A stretch of 64,000 nucleotides of DNA, from assembly GCA_003635195.1 (NCBI GenBank), contig PYIY01000074.1:1-64000 (forward strand), read 5' to 3'. Below the pieces are notes generated by a model, which saw only the letters and a program-made list of their open reading frames with translations, was not told the DNA's origin and made no database searches. The first letter of the stretch is position 1. Each line of letters begins with the position of its first letter. Position numbers and translations under genes: made by a program. The stretch is from Candidatus Poribacteria bacterium. Lineage in GTDB: Bacteria > Poribacteria > WGA-4E > WGA-3G. Shown piece after piece: positions 33,621 through 43,776 of this stretch.

Positions 33621-35516
33621 ATGACGTTTCCAACGATTGAAGCACAGACACAACTCCAGACACCACCGACGTGGGCAGTTCTTGAACGTGAACTGATTGA
33701 CAAAATCAATGACGCAGCGCCGCAGGTTTTAGAGAAATACACACGTTCAGATGGAACGTTGTATTGGCCAACACATCCAGATTTTCAAAGCTTTGATGGA
33801 TTAGACGATGCTTATGAAAGTTTCCATAACTGGCCCCTGTTCTATATGCTTGGTGGAGACGCACAGTTCTTGGTAGATGCACAAACCGAATTTGATGTTA
33901 TAACGAAAGACATGGCGCGATTCGGTTCAGGACACGACTATCCAATGGTCGTTAAGGAGTATCAACCCGGATACGACTGGTTTCACCAAAGCGAAGGGAA
34001 TTATCTGTTTTATATGTTGTGCATGGCGGATCCGACCCATACAGAGAACGTTGAACGCGCGATACGGTTCGCAGGATTCTTTTTGAACGAAGACCCTGAT
34101 GCCCTGAATTACGACCCGGAACACAAAATCATCAAGTGCGCGATGAACGGCAGTAAAGGACCGGCGTTTTGGATCCTTGAAAGAGAATCTTTTTATCCGT
34201 CAATGGGTTATAATTTGCCGTTTATCGATGTTCCGGGCTGCACAAGTCGGGATGTGATGCTGGAAAGCGAAGAATTGCGCGATCTGATGGGACGGGTAAT
34301 CTATGAACGACAAGGAAAAGGGGACGCAGTCGGTAATCTCGCTGCAACGACGCTTGCGACCAATGCATATATGTTCACAGGTGATGAAAAATATCAGGCG
34401 TGGGTTCAGGAATATGTTGAGGCTTGGATAGCACGCACAACGGAAAATGGTGGGATTGTGCCGGATAACGTTGGGCTTTCGGGCATCATCGGTGAACATA
34501 TAGACGGTAAGTGGTATGGTTCACGTTATGGTTGGAGTTGGCCCCACGGTTGGCATAGCGTTGGTCAGGCGATTAGTGTTGCTGGACAGAATGCGGCACT
34601 CCTTCACAGAGATTTGACATATATGGACTTCCCGCGTTCTCAGATTGATGTGCTCATACAGCACGGTATAGAACACAATGACCAACTTTATGTGCCGCAG
34701 AAGTATGGTGATCCTGGAATTGCAAACTATGTTCCTGGTCCGTGGATGCAGTATCCAATAACAAACGAGGACGGCACCGTTCTACAGATCGATGGCTGGT
34801 TTGAATTCATGCCGATGCATCCGTCTGATGTAGCACATCTTTGGGCAATGTCCATGGATGATGCTGACCAAGACCGTGCGAAGCAGATTGCAAAAAAGAC
34901 GGGGTCAAAATTTGATATTAACGCATGGCATCACACCAAGGATAGCGGCGGTCGTGATGGCGGGTGGCTTGCGTATATGCGAGGCGATTATCCTGAATAT
35001 CCAGAAGCGATTCTTAACCACAACCTCTCCCAAGTTGAACAACGACTCAACTACATGGAAAATGATGATGAGGATCCAGCAGGCTATGGGGACGCTTATT
35101 TCCAGAGACGCAACCCAGTCACCTGCGAAGGCCTGGTTCAACTTACCTGTGGCGGTCCGTTGCCACATTACAACGGCGGTTTGCTCGTGACACGGCTGCG
35201 GCACTTTGACGCACAACAGCAGCGTCCCGGACTTCCACCGGATGTGGGAGCATTGGTTACGAAGCTAACAGCGGATACAACGGAATTGCAGCTTGTCAAT
35301 CTTAATAAAACAGCATCAAGGGAGGTTATTGTACAGGCAGGTTCGATGGGTGAGCATAACCTCACTTCAGCACGCGTCAACACCGGACAGGCGGCGCGAA
35401 CGGTTCCGATCAACAGCATGTATCTCCGCGTCCAGTTGCCTCCAAATACAGAGATTGATTTGGAATTGGGGATGGAGCGTTTTGTGAATGCGCCGTCATA
35501 CAAGCAGCCGTGGTGA
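33621..35516 (+). CDS. Unrecognised 631-aa protein, possible alpha/alpha-toroid sugar enzyme
   Basis: AGGAG before the ATG. No signal peptide is visible, so it is probably cytosolic. It is rich in Trp, Tyr, Asp and His, with helical stretches alternating with loops: GTLYWPTHPDFQSFDGLDDAYESFHNW, HQSEGNYLFYMLCM, GNLAATTLATNAYMFTGDEKYQAWVQEYVEAW, GWSWPHGWHSVGQAI, and HPSDVAHLWAM. The repeated helix-W/Y-loop pattern resembles alpha/alpha-barrel glycoside hydrolases or lyases, and a beta-rich C-terminal domain (about 540-620) follows. That is an impression, not an assignment. Monocistronic, next to the defence island edge. Function unknown. Confidence 0.75.
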   Translation: MTFPTIEAQTQLQTPPTWAVLERELIDKINDAAPQVLEKYTRSDGTLYWPTHPDFQSFDGLDDAYESFHNWPLFYMLGGDAQFLVDAQTEFDVITKDMARFGSGHDYPMVVKEYQPGYDWFHQSEGNYLFYMLCMADPTHTENVERAIRFAGFFLNEDPDALNYDPEHKIIKCAMNGSKGPAFWILERESFYPSMGYNLPFIDVPGCTSRDVMLESEELRDLMGRVIYERQGKGDAVGNLAATTLATNAYMFTGDEKYQAWVQEYVEAWIARTTENGGIVPDNVGLSGIIGEHIDGKWYGSRYGWSWPHGWHSVGQAISVAGQNAALLHRDLTYMDFPRSQIDVLIQHGIEHNDQLYVPQKYGDPGIANYVPGPWMQYPITNEDGTVLQIDGWFEFMPMHPSDVAHLWAMSMDDADQDRAKQIAKKTGSKFDINAWHHTKDSGGRDGGWLAYMRGDYPEYPEAILNHNLSQVEQRLNYMENDDEDPAGYGDAYFQRRNPVTCEGLVQLTCGGPLPHYNGGLLVTRLRHFDAQQQRPGLPPDVGALVTKLTADTTELQLVNLNKTASREVIVQAGSMGEHNLTSARVNTGQAARTVPINSMYLRVQLPPNTEIDLELGMERFVNAPSYKQPW

Positions 35517-35657
35517 GCAGGAAGGCGATAAATACGGTAATTTATTGACGAAGTCCGGTGCCGCTTCCCAGTAACGGGTGGGATGGCTTCGGCTTTCGGT
35601 TCCTAGAAGAAACACCCCAGCAAAAACACCGCATCTACCGAGCCTGGAAAGAATATC

Positions 35658-35678
35658 GGCGCGCTTGCAAAGCGCGCC
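35658..35678. repeat. Perfect 9-bp inverted repeat
   Basis: GGCGCGCTT and AAGCGCGCC around GCA, in the convergent gap after the 631-aa gene and mmsA-type gene. It may stop transcription from both sides, though no T-run is present; it resembles other mobile intergenic hairpins. Confidence 0.7.
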
Positions 35679-35708
35679 TACCCAATTGGAGAGATACTGC
35701 CACGAAAA

Positions 35709-37169
35709 TCACGCCCAGCGTTCAACGACGACTTTCTTCTGCGTGAAGAAATCTACAGCATCCCAACTCTGACCGTGGAGGTCACCGAAGAAGCTATCCT
35801 TCCAACCGCTGAACGGAAAGAACGCCATCGGGGCAGCAACACCGATGTTAATGCCGATATTTCCGATCTCTGCCTCATAGCGGAACTTCCGAGCAGACGC
35901 GCCACTGCTGGTAAATAGACACGCCATATTGCCGTAGTTGCCACTATTGATGAGCGAGATAGCATCGTCAATTGTCTCAACATGAATAAGTCCTAAAACG
36001 GGTCCGAAGATTTCAGTCTTAGCGATTTCGCCTTCTGGGTTAAGACCGTTGAGGATTGTCGGGCGGATGAAATTACCGTTTTCACCGCCAGAGATGCTCG
36101 GATACCTACCATCAACAAGGAGCTGTGCGCCTTCCTCTGCCCCTGCCTGAATTAACCCTTCAATTCGCGCTTTACTTTCAGCAGTGATAACGGGCCCCAT
36201 TTCAACCCCTTCCTCCAATCCATTTCCGACGACCCGATCCGTAGCAGTGTCAGCGATCGCTTCTGTAAACCAATTGCGCGCGCCCCCGACAGTTAGCGCG
36301 AGAGATGCAGCGAGACACCGCTGACCGGCACACCCAAAAGCACTCTCCGTTGTCGCATTGACAGTGAACTGCGGATCAGCATCCGGGAGAATAATTAGCG
36401 GATTTTTCGCGCCACCTTGACACTGGACGCGTTTTCCGTTTGCAGCGGCTTTCGCATAGATGGCTTTCGCAGTCGCAGTGGAACCGACAAAACTTATGCC
36501 GCGGATATCCGGATGTGTCAAGATCGCATCTACCGTCTCACGCCCCCCATTAACGAGGTTGACTACGCCTTTAGGAAGTCCTGTCTGCTCAAGTAATTGG
36601 AACACCTTTTGCATCGTGAGTGGTACTTTTTCGGAGGGCTTGACGATGTAGGTGTTACCACAAGCGATTGCATAAGGTAAAAACCAGAAGGTAATCATTC
36701 CTGGGAAGTTAAAAGGCGCGATAGCAGCACACACACCAACAGGTTGACGAATCATGAATTCATCAATACCGGTGGCGATATCCTCTAAGTTTGTACCTTG
36801 CATGAGCGTCGGGATCCCGCACGCCACCTCAACGTTTTCAATGGCACGTCGCATTTCACCCTTTGCCTCGTCAAGCGTTTTCCCACATTCCAACGTAATC
36901 GTTCTCGCGATGTCGTCAATGTTTTCTTCCAAAAGATTTTTCAAGGCAAAGAGGTATTGAACGCGTTGGACGGGCGGGGTACGTCGCCATTCGTGGAGCG
37001 CAGCGGCGGCAGCAGTAGCAGCTTGATGCACTTCTTCAGCAGGTGAAAGCGGGACTTGGGCAAGGACTTCCCCAGTTGCTGGATTCATAACGTCAAGCAG
37101 TTCATCCGTCGCTGATTTTTGCCACGTGCTGTCAATATAGTTTGATAGCGGTGTTTGGACTTCAGGCAT
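35709..37169 (-). CDS. mmsA: CoA-acylating methylmalonate-semialdehyde dehydrogenase
   Basis: 486 residues from ATG 37169 (GGAGG seven bases upstream). Aldehyde dehydrogenase fold with NAD site [10 protein letters not shown] and [15 protein letters not shown]. The catalytic Cys is in FGCAGQRC (Cys285). The general-base Glu of ordinary aldehyde dehydrogenases is absent (VQCQGGAKN), as expected for the CoA-acylating MMSDH group. It oxidises methylmalonate or malonate semialdehyde with CoA and NAD in valine or inositol breakdown, which fits the iolG/iolE-like pair 12 kb away (IolA role). It follows the S41 peptidase gene by 13 bases on the same strand, perhaps by chance. Confidence 0.93.
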   Translation of the reverse strand: MPEVQTPLSNYIDSTWQKSATDELLDVMNPATGEVLAQVPLSPAEEVHQAATAAAAALHEWRRTPPVQRVQYLFALKNLLEENIDDIARTITLECGKTLDEAKGEMRRAIENVEVACGIPTLMQGTNLEDIATGIDEFMIRQPVGVCAAIAPFNFPGMITFWFLPYAIACGNTYIVKPSEKVPLTMQKVFQLLEQTGLPKGVVNLVNGGRETVDAILTHPDIRGISFVGSTATAKAIYAKAAANGKRVQCQGGAKNPLIILPDADPQFTVNATTESAFGCAGQRCLAASLALTVGGARNWFTEAIADTATDRVVGNGLEEGVEMGPVITAESKARIEGLIQAGAEEGAQLLVDGRYPSISGGENGNFIRPTILNGLNPEGEIAKTEIFGPVLGLIHVETIDDAISLINSGNYGNMACLFTSSGASARKFRYEAEIGNIGINIGVAAPMAFFPFSGWKDSFFGDLHGQSWDAVDFFTQKKVVVERWA

Positions 37170-37182
37170 CAGCTTACCTCCA

Positions 37183-38631
37183 TTAGTTCTTGTTTCCAAA
37201 GAGTTCAAGTACCTTCAACTGATTTATCGCGGCGAAGATCTGCGGGTCATGCATCAACTCGTCCTGAGATGTTTCCGTGATCTGAGCGAGTCCGTATTTA
37301 ATACCGAGATCCCTGAGAACAATCTGCTCTTCAGCAAGCGCATCGCTTAAGCGTTGGTAACTCCGTAGCAGCTTTCCGGCTTGTAAGTTATCGCGAGCGG
37401 CATGTTCAGCAGCAGTGAGTTTCTCTAACACATCGTCTCCATTTTCTTCTATAAAGGTTTTAAGCTTCTCGTGATTTTGGAGTTTCGACCGCAGCACCCC
37501 CTTTTCAGACCGACTAAACCCTGCTGTCTCGACATCGGGAATGATACCAACCTTGTCAATGTCAACGTCGTTCGGTGTAAAGTAACGCGCAACGGTTAAT
37601 TTCACGGCAGCTTTTGAATTACGCAACTTGAATACGCGTTGAACAGATGCTTTTCCGAAGGTCTTAATGCCCATAACGAGTCCGCGTCCGTGATCCTTGA
37701 TAGCACCCGCAACGATCTCAGAGGCACTCGCGCTCCCATCATCAACAAGGACAATTAGTGGGAAGTTCTCCCTTTTTATGCCTTTTGCGCGAAAGTCCTC
37801 ACGGGATTCAAGCCCTTTACTATAAACAACGAGTTGACCGGGTGTCAGGAAATCGCTTGCAATATCAACAGCTGAAGAAAGTAGGCCGCCTGGATTTGAT
37901 CGGAGGTCAAGGATAACGCCACGGACATTTTTCGCCTTGAACCCAGCAAGCGCGTTATCAACATCATTTGCTGTCGTATCAAGGAATTGATTGATTTTGA
38001 TGTATCCGATGTTATCGCCGATAACATGGTGTTCGACACTGGGAATTCGAATGACCTCACGGGTAATGGTAAGTTCAATTGGACGACTTTCGTTCTCACG
38101 GACGATTGTGATAGAAACATAGGTACCGGGTTCACCGCGAAGTTGATCTACAGCATCGCTCAAGGAAAGTGGCATCGTCGATTCACCTTCAATGTGACTG
38201 ATGATGTCCCCATTCTGAATGCCAGCCAACGCAGCAGGGGAACCTTTAAAAGGCGTAACCACGGTCAACATATCTTCCCGAATACCGATGACCATACCGA
38301 GTCCAGCGTATTTCCCTTGGTTCTGGGTCTGAAATTCAAGGTAATCCGGAATAAATTGACTGTATCGATCTAATTCGCGAAGCATGCCCTTGATTGCGCC
38401 CTCTATGATCTCTTTACTATCCGGCGTATCGAGATGCGACTGCTGGATACGACCCAAGACCTCTGAAAAGAGGGCGATGCTCTCCAACACCTTATCGTCA
38501 ACAGTTTTTTTGGTATCTTCCGAACTCCAACCGAGTGGTAGGCACATGCAAACGAGAAATATAGATAACAAAATGTGAAAAGTGATCTTGGCTGAAGCTT
38601 GCAAACCAGAACGTATTATTAACTGTTTCAT
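37183..38631 (-). CDS. S41 family C-terminal processing peptidase
   Basis: 482 residues from ATG 38631 (GGAGG/GGGAG upstream), opening a signal peptide ([21 protein letters not shown]). PDZ domain at about 104-190 ([40 protein letters not shown]). The protease core shows [29 protein letters not shown], and the Ser/Lys dyad S302 in [12 protein letters not shown] and K327 in TFGKASVQ, 25 residues apart as in CtpA/CtpB. The C-terminal helical part is family-typical. A periplasmic tail-specific protease that trims or degrades envelope proteins. Confidence 0.93.
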   Translation of the reverse strand: MKQLIIRSGLQASAKITFHILLSIFLVCMCLPLGWSSEDTKKTVDDKVLESIALFSEVLGRIQQSHLDTPDSKEIIEGAIKGMLRELDRYSQFIPDYLEFQTQNQGKYAGLGMVIGIREDMLTVVTPFKGSPAALAGIQNGDIISHIEGESTMPLSLSDAVDQLRGEPGTYVSITIVRENESRPIELTITREVIRIPSVEHHVIGDNIGYIKINQFLDTTANDVDNALAGFKAKNVRGVILDLRSNPGGLLSSAVDIASDFLTPGQLVVYSKGLESREDFRAKGIKRENFPLIVLVDDGSASASEIVAGAIKDHGRGLVMGIKTFGKASVQRVFKLRNSKAAVKLTVARYFTPNDVDIDKVGIIPDVETAGFSRSEKGVLRSKLQNHEKLKTFIEENGDDVLEKLTAAEHAARDNLQAGKLLRSYQRLSDALAEEQIVLRDLGIKYGLAQITETSQDELMHDPQIFAAINQLKVLELFGNKN

Positions 38632-38724
38632 TTTTCTCCCTCCTGCAGACCTGTTCCTGTCGCACTTTGGCAGACCGCTGTTGGAAATCAAGCCGCAGAG
38701 ATATAGCATCTATGTAAATCTGAA

Positions 38725-39204
38725 TTAATAAAAAAAGTTTCGTAATCTTTGAATATTTGGAATCCGAAAAGCGACAAAGGCAGCGACTGCCCCGTAAAGG
38801 AGATCAATGTAACTCATCCGCGTTTGCATCAATTCCCAAACAGACTGTCCCTTGAAAAGCGTTGTCGCAATGGGCATCGCTTGTTCTAATGATATATTAT
38901 TCTCCTGACGGAGCTGCTCGGCGATTTGCGCGATTGCGTTCCACTGAACATCCAGATACTTTCCGATAAAGATACCGAGTATCGCGAAAATCGCAGCCCC
39001 CAGACCGACGACACGCCATGTTGTTTTTGAGTTTTGTGGCAGCCCTCGCGTACTTGTCAGCAGCATTCCAGCCCCAGTAAACACACCGATACCAATGGCA
39101 ATGAAGCCAGCGGTATGTCCTGTCCACTGGATATACTTTGCCCAAAGCACGCCACCAAGCATTGCGCCAAGGAGTCCACCAAGCGGGGCTATCACAGTGT
39201 TCAT
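38725..39204 (-). CDS. Hypothetical integral membrane protein
   Basis: 159 residues from ATG 39204, two bases after the gatA stop (a TTG at 39210 is also open). Four likely membrane helices: about 5-25 (IAPLGGLLGAMLGGVLWA), 33-52 (TAGFIAIGIGVFTGAGMLL), 66-86 (VVGLGAAIFAILGIFIG) and 133-150 (YIDLLYGAVAAFVAFRI). A soluble loop (about 88-130) lies between helices 3 and 4. No family recognised. Its tight spacing suggests co-transcription with gatA. Confidence 0.7.
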   Translation of the reverse strand: MNTVIAPLGGLLGAMLGGVLWAKYIQWTGHTAGFIAIGIGVFTGAGMLLTSTRGLPQNSKTTWRVVGLGAAIFAILGIFIGKYLDVQWNAIAQIAEQLRQENNISLEQAMPIATTLFKGQSVWELMQTRMSYIDLLYGAVAAFVAFRIPNIQRLRNFFY

Positions 39205-39206
39205 CG

Positions 39207-40682
39207 TCAAGCAGCTCCATTCGTTTGAATTTGTGGTTTCTGCCGATGGTGTTCGGTGTTCTGTTCAAAAGTATAGGCAACACGCAGAACTTTATCTTCT
39301 GCAAAAGGGGCACTGAGGAGTTGTAATCCGACGGGCAGCCCACTTTCGACAAAACCACACGGCACAGAGATACCGGGTAATCCAGCGTGACTTGCAGGCG
39401 TTGTCATCACATCAGAAAGATACATCTGTAAAGGATCTGCGGTCCGTTCTCCGATTCTGAACGCCGGTGTAGGTGAGGTCGGTGTTGCGATAACGTCGAC
39501 CTTCTCAAACGCGGCATCAAAATCAGATTTGATCAGTGTCCGTACCTTCTGTGCTTTCTTGTAATAAGCATCTTGATAGCCTGCACTCAGAGCGAAGGTG
39601 CCGAGCATAATCCGACGTTTCACTTCTTCACCGAACCCTTCGCTTCGTGTTTTTTTGTACATCGTGATTAGGTCTTCGGGGTTATCGTTCCGGTATCCAT
39701 AGCGGACACCGTCGTATCTCGCGAGATTCGCACTCGCTTCAGCAGGAGCAATGATGTAATACGTCGCGATCGCATACTCCGTATGTGGCAACGATATTTC
39801 TTCGACGGTCGCTCCAAGGTCTTCAAGAACAGCAATAGCATTATGAATACTATCTGCAATTTCCGTGTCCAGCGCCGGTGTGAAATACTCCTTCGGCACA
39901 CCGATTCTTAAGCCGCTCACGTCATTGATGAGACTCTGCGTAAAATCCGGCACAGGTACATCAACAGAGGTCGCATCCATCGCATCGCTGCCACAGATAG
40001 CATTGAGCAATAAGGCGCAATCGGTGACATCCTTGGTAAAGGGACCAATCTGGTCGAGTGAAGAGGCAAAAGCGACGAGTCCATAGCGAGAGACCCGTCC
40101 ATACGTCGGTTTCATTCCGACGACACCACAGAGTGCTGCCGGTTGCCGAATCGAACCGCCAGTGTCCGAACCGAGTGAACAGATAGCCGTATCCGCCGAT
40201 ACAACTGCGGCAGAACCGCCACTGGAACCACCAGGGATGGTGTCCAGATTCCACGGGTTGTGCGTTATCTGATATGCCGAGTTTTCAGTGGAGGAACCCA
40301 TCGCGAACTCGTCCATATTCGTTTTACCGACCATAACAACCCCGTGTTCGTGGAGTTTCGTCATGACAGTTGCATCATAAGGCGGTACAAAGTTTTCAAG
40401 GATTTTAGAACCACAGGTTGTCCGCACACCTCTGGTGCATATCACATCTTTAATCGCGATCGGGATACCGGCAAGCGGCGGCATCTCGTCGCCTTTTTGA
40501 AATCCTGCATCGGCACGATTCGCCTGCTCCAAAGCCAGGTCTTTCGTTAGCGTCAAATAGCCTTTGACGTGAGGTTCCACAGCATCAATATGCGCATAGA
40601 GGGATTCAACCAACGCTACAGCAGTGATTTCCCGATTTTTGAGTTTCTCATGCAAGGCATGTGCCGTCAATTCATAAAGCAT
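39207..40682 (-). CDS. gatA: Asp-tRNA(Asn)/Glu-tRNA(Gln) amidotransferase subunit A
   Basis: 491 residues from ATG 40682. Amidase-signature enzyme that frees ammonia from Gln or Asn for GatB to amidate Glu-tRNA(Gln) or Asp-tRNA(Asn). Catalytic triad Lys78 (IPIAIKDVI), Ser153 (IPGGSSGGS) and Ser177 ([12 protein letters not shown]). Also [18 protein letters not shown] and [26 protein letters not shown], typical of GatA rather than other amidases. gatC lies 148 bases upstream on the same strand; gatB is not in the window and must be elsewhere. Confidence 0.96.
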   Translation of the reverse strand: MLYELTAHALHEKLKNREITAVALVESLYAHIDAVEPHVKGYLTLTKDLALEQANRADAGFQKGDEMPPLAGIPIAIKDVICTRGVRTTCGSKILENFVPPYDATVMTKLHEHGVVMVGKTNMDEFAMGSSTENSAYQITHNPWNLDTIPGGSSGGSAAVVSADTAICSLGSDTGGSIRQPAALCGVVGMKPTYGRVSRYGLVAFASSLDQIGPFTKDVTDCALLLNAICGSDAMDATSVDVPVPDFTQSLINDVSGLRIGVPKEYFTPALDTEIADSIHNAIAVLEDLGATVEEISLPHTEYAIATYYIIAPAEASANLARYDGVRYGYRNDNPEDLITMYKKTRSEGFGEEVKRRIMLGTFALSAGYQDAYYKKAQKVRTLIKSDFDAAFEKVDVIATPTSPTPAFRIGERTADPLQMYLSDVMTTPASHAGLPGISVPCGFVESGLPVGLQLLSAPFAEDKVLRVAYTFEQNTEHHRQKPQIQTNGAA

Positions 40683-40695
40683 TTTTAACTTTCCT

Positions 40696-40749
40696 TTGAC
40701 CGAAAACACGATTTCCGATGTTTAAAATGTGGCGCGCGTTTTCGGTCAA
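40696..40749. repeat. 12-bp inverted repeat between gatC and gatA
   Basis: TTGACCGAAAAC (40696-40707) and GTTTTCGGTCAA (40738-40749), perfect arms 30 bases apart. The following segment (CCGGCGCGTTGCTTGGGCTT, 40801-40820) resembles one upstream of gatC (about 41232-41251), so the element is part of a repeat. Confidence 0.65.
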
Positions 40750-40830
40750 GGTTCGGTGAGGTGGTACTTGGTATAAGCATTCTTTTCCGTATATCCAACC
40801 CGGCGCGTTGCTTGGGCTTCGGTCTTTTAT

Positions 40831-41163
40831 TTAATGGCTGCGATCAACCACTCTCGGTACACCGAAATATCCCTCTTCAGGTTCAGGTGCGTTCGCGAGG
40901 ACATCTTCGCGCGGATAGGAGGGTTTAACAACATCCGGTTTAGCGACGTGCGCTGCCCCCTCTTGCGATCCCATGATGAAAATTTGGTGCGGATGGATGT
41001 GCGATGTCGGTGGCACATCATCTGTTTCGAGTTCATTTAACTTCCCGATATAGTCTAGAATTCGGGCGAGTTGCTCAGTAAAATGTTCCGTCTCTTCATC
41101 GTTAAATTCAAGGCGCGCCAAGTTCGCAACATGGCGTACACCTTCCGTAGTAATCGTTGCCAT
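40831..41163 (-). CDS. gatC: Asp-tRNA(Asn)/Glu-tRNA(Gln) amidotransferase subunit C
   Basis: 110 residues, the normal size. GatC stabilises the GatA-GatB complex. Conserved VRHVANLARLEFNDEETEHFTEQLARILDYIGKLNELETDDVPPTSH at the N-terminus and the LANAPEPEEGYFGVPRVV tail. The start ATG is at 41163. Directly upstream of gatA but separated by a 148-base repeat-bearing spacer. Confidence 0.95.
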   Translation of the reverse strand: MATITTEGVRHVANLARLEFNDEETEHFTEQLARILDYIGKLNELETDDVPPTSHIHPHQIFIMGSQEGAAHVAKPDVVKPSYPREDVLANAPEPEEGYFGVPRVVDRSH

Positions 41164-41322
41164 TATTTTAATTTTCCTTGCCGTTCGTTCAGATGGGTTT
41201 TGCGAAGCATGTGCCTCCCCGTATATCCAGTTTTCCGGCGCGATGCTTGGGCTTTACGATCATTTTCCACAGCCTGACAGGCTATGAACTGCGACTGCCA
41301 TAAAATAGTCTAAATTTCAGTA

Positions 41323-43521
41323 TTAATCAGACACTGTTAGGTCCGGGGTAAGTGAAACGGCGAATTGCTTCGTCATGCCAACACGACTAAAACGTACAGT
41401 AACATAAACATCCTGTCCTGTCTTTTTGACCTTTGTGACCTTACCTCTTCCAAACATCGGGTGATGAACAATCTGGTCAACATAATAATCATCTGCGTCC
41501 TCAGTGCCCTCTTCATGCAAGCCTACCGATTCGTGAAATGGAGAGCGGTACCGATCAACATGCTTGATGAGATGTTCTGGAACTTCAGCGATAAACCGAG
41601 ATTGCACGCGATATTCTGTCTCCCGAAACGTTCTCCGAGATCTGGCATGCAAGAGATACAACTGTTCCATCGCCCGCGTGATCCCGACGTAACAGAGTCG
41701 CCGTTCCTCCTCTAATTCGGATTCTGTACTGATGGAACGCTGATGTGGTAGATACCCCTCTTCCATACCGACGATGAAAACGAATGGAAATTCCAAACCC
41801 TTTGCACTGTGCAAGGTCATCAACGTCACCATATCCGTGCTGTCGGTCTCCATTGTATCTATATCGGCGATAAGTGCCACGTTTTGTAAATAATCCGAAA
41901 GACTCGGTTCGGGTTCATTATCCTCATACTCAATAACGGCGTTAATAAGCTCTTCAATATTTTCGACGCGGTTCTGCGCCTCAATACTATTTTGGGACTG
42001 CAAATTTTTAAGATAACTGGTTACTTTTAACACATAGTCGAGGGCATCGGTAGGTAGCACAGCAGCATCAAATTCATCAAAAATTTCAGCGAAACGTCTT
42101 ACTTTCGATTGGATGCCGCGGTTAATCGTGGTGATTTCATCAACGCGTTGAATCGCCTCAAAGAGCGTAATATCTTCTACAGCAGCAAAATCAATGAGTC
42201 GCTCAAGGGTTGTAGCACCGATACCACGACTCGGCACATTGATAATACGCCGAAGACTCATAGAATCGTTAGGATTGCACATCACACGGAGATAGGCAAG
42301 GAGGTCTTTAATCTCCATCCGATCGTAAAAACCGACACCGCCGACAATCTGATACGGAATGTTTGCCGCTCGGAATGCCTCCTCAAAGATTCGGGATTGC
42401 GCGTTGGTTCGGTAAAAGACAGCAAAGTCTTTGTAGTCTACGCCTTCTGTATGCCAATCTTCAATTTGTGTGCCGACGTAACCCGCCTCGTCACTTTCGT
42501 CGATCGCCTCGTAGCAGGTAACCAGTTCACCATCTTCTTGTTCTGTCCAGAGTTTTTTCGGTTTTCGCGCTTTATTGTTTTGCACAACGTTCCACGCCGC
42601 GTCCAATATGTTTTGTGTAGAACGGTAATTCTGCTCTAAACGCAGAACACGGGTGTTTGGGTAATCCTGCTCAAAATCAAGGATATTCCTGATGTCAGCC
42701 CCGCGAAAGGCGTAAATAGATTGATCATCGTCCCCAACGACACAGATATTCTGTTTTGTTCCTGTTAACAGACGCACGAGTTCGTACTGACAACGATTCG
42801 TATCCTGATACTCATCAACGAGGAGATATTCAAATTTGTCCTGATAAAATTCGCGTATTTCGGAGTTCTTACTCAGGAGATCCACCGTGAAAAGCAGCAG
42901 ATCATCAAAGTCAAGGGAGTTGTTCAGACGCAGTGCATCTTGATAAAGTGGGTAGACTTCCGCGACGACTCTCTCAAAATAACCGTCAGCGACTATCTCA
43001 TATTTCTTCGGTGAAATAGATTCGTTCTTAGCACGACTAATTAGGCTGAGGACAGCGCGCGGGTTGTACTGCTTATCACTATAGTTGAGTTGGCGAAGCA
43101 CATCTTTGACAAGCGTAGCCTGTTCACCTGTATCGAAGATAGTAAAATCGCGGGTGTAGGCACGTTTTTTGGATCCGGATACCCCTTCAGACTCAGCGTT
43201 CTCGCCTAATTTCTCAATATCTCGGCGAAGAATGCGCGCACAAGTGGCATGGAAAGTTGACACCCAGAGGTTTCGACTAACGCCGCCTTCTACAAGTCCA
43301 TCCAACCGTTCCTTCATCTCGTTTGCAGCTTTATTTGTAAAAGTCACAGCGAGAATACGGAAAGGTGAGATACCGTGGTGTTTGATGAGGTAAGCGATAC
43401 GGTGTGTGATGACGCGCGTTTTGCCACTGCCTGCGCCAGACAAGATAAGAAGCGGTCCGTTGGCATGCTGGACGGCTTCGCGTTGAACATCATTTAAGGA
43501 TCTTAATAGTTTATCGGTCAA
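41323..43521 (-). CDS. pcrA: ATP-dependent DNA helicase, UvrD/PcrA type
   Basis: 732 residues. TTG start at 43521 with AAGGGG six bases upstream. SF1A 3'-5' helicase used in excision repair and removal of RecA or blocked complexes. Motif I GAGSGKT (29-35), Ia TFTNKAANEMKERL, II LLVDEYQDTNR, III VGDDDQSIYAFRGAD, IV LRLEQNYRST, V TLHSAKGLEF, and VI EERRLCYVGITRAM, in order. The C-terminal tail (GMTKQFAVSLTPDLTV) is the Tudor-like domain found in PcrA. Its neighbour upstream is uvrA, the other excision-repair gene, on the same strand. Confidence 0.95.
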   Translation of the reverse strand: MTDKLLRSLNDVQREAVQHANGPLLILSGAGSGKTRVITHRIAYLIKHHGISPFRILAVTFTNKAANEMKERLDGLVEGGVSRNLWVSTFHATCARILRRDIEKLGENAESEGVSGSKKRAYTRDFTIFDTGEQATLVKDVLRQLNYSDKQYNPRAVLSLISRAKNESISPKKYEIVADGYFERVVAEVYPLYQDALRLNNSLDFDDLLLFTVDLLSKNSEIREFYQDKFEYLLVDEYQDTNRCQYELVRLLTGTKQNICVVGDDDQSIYAFRGADIRNILDFEQDYPNTRVLRLEQNYRSTQNILDAAWNVVQNNKARKPKKLWTEQEDGELVTCYEAIDESDEAGYVGTQIEDWHTEGVDYKDFAVFYRTNAQSRIFEEAFRAANIPYQIVGGVGFYDRMEIKDLLAYLRVMCNPNDSMSLRRIINVPSRGIGATTLERLIDFAAVEDITLFEAIQRVDEITTINRGIQSKVRRFAEIFDEFDAAVLPTDALDYVLKVTSYLKNLQSQNSIEAQNRVENIEELINAVIEYEDNEPEPSLSDYLQNVALIADIDTMETDSTDMVTLMTLHSAKGLEFPFVFIVGMEEGYLPHQRSISTESELEEERRLCYVGITRAMEQLYLLHARSRRTFRETEYRVQSRFIAEVPEHLIKHVDRYRSPFHESVGLHEEGTEDADDYYVDQIVHHPMFGRGKVTKVKKTGQDVYVTVRFSRVGMTKQFAVSLTPDLTVSD

Positions 43522-43776
43522 TGTCTACCCCTTGTTCTGCGATGTTTAAAGAGGCACACGCCGGTATGCCGTAAAAGATTTGCCAGCAGCCGGTACAGTA
43601 CCTTAATTTCGTGCTATTAAAGTATATACGATTTGGAATTAATTTGGCAAGGGGAAAATTTCAATAGCGATCTGTTTTTGATTGCAAGACACCGTTTCAG
43701 GCAAGGCGAAAAGGCATCACCTACAACTGGAACACGACGGGAACTGTCGGCTACCGTTGCAGATGATGTATTTTGC

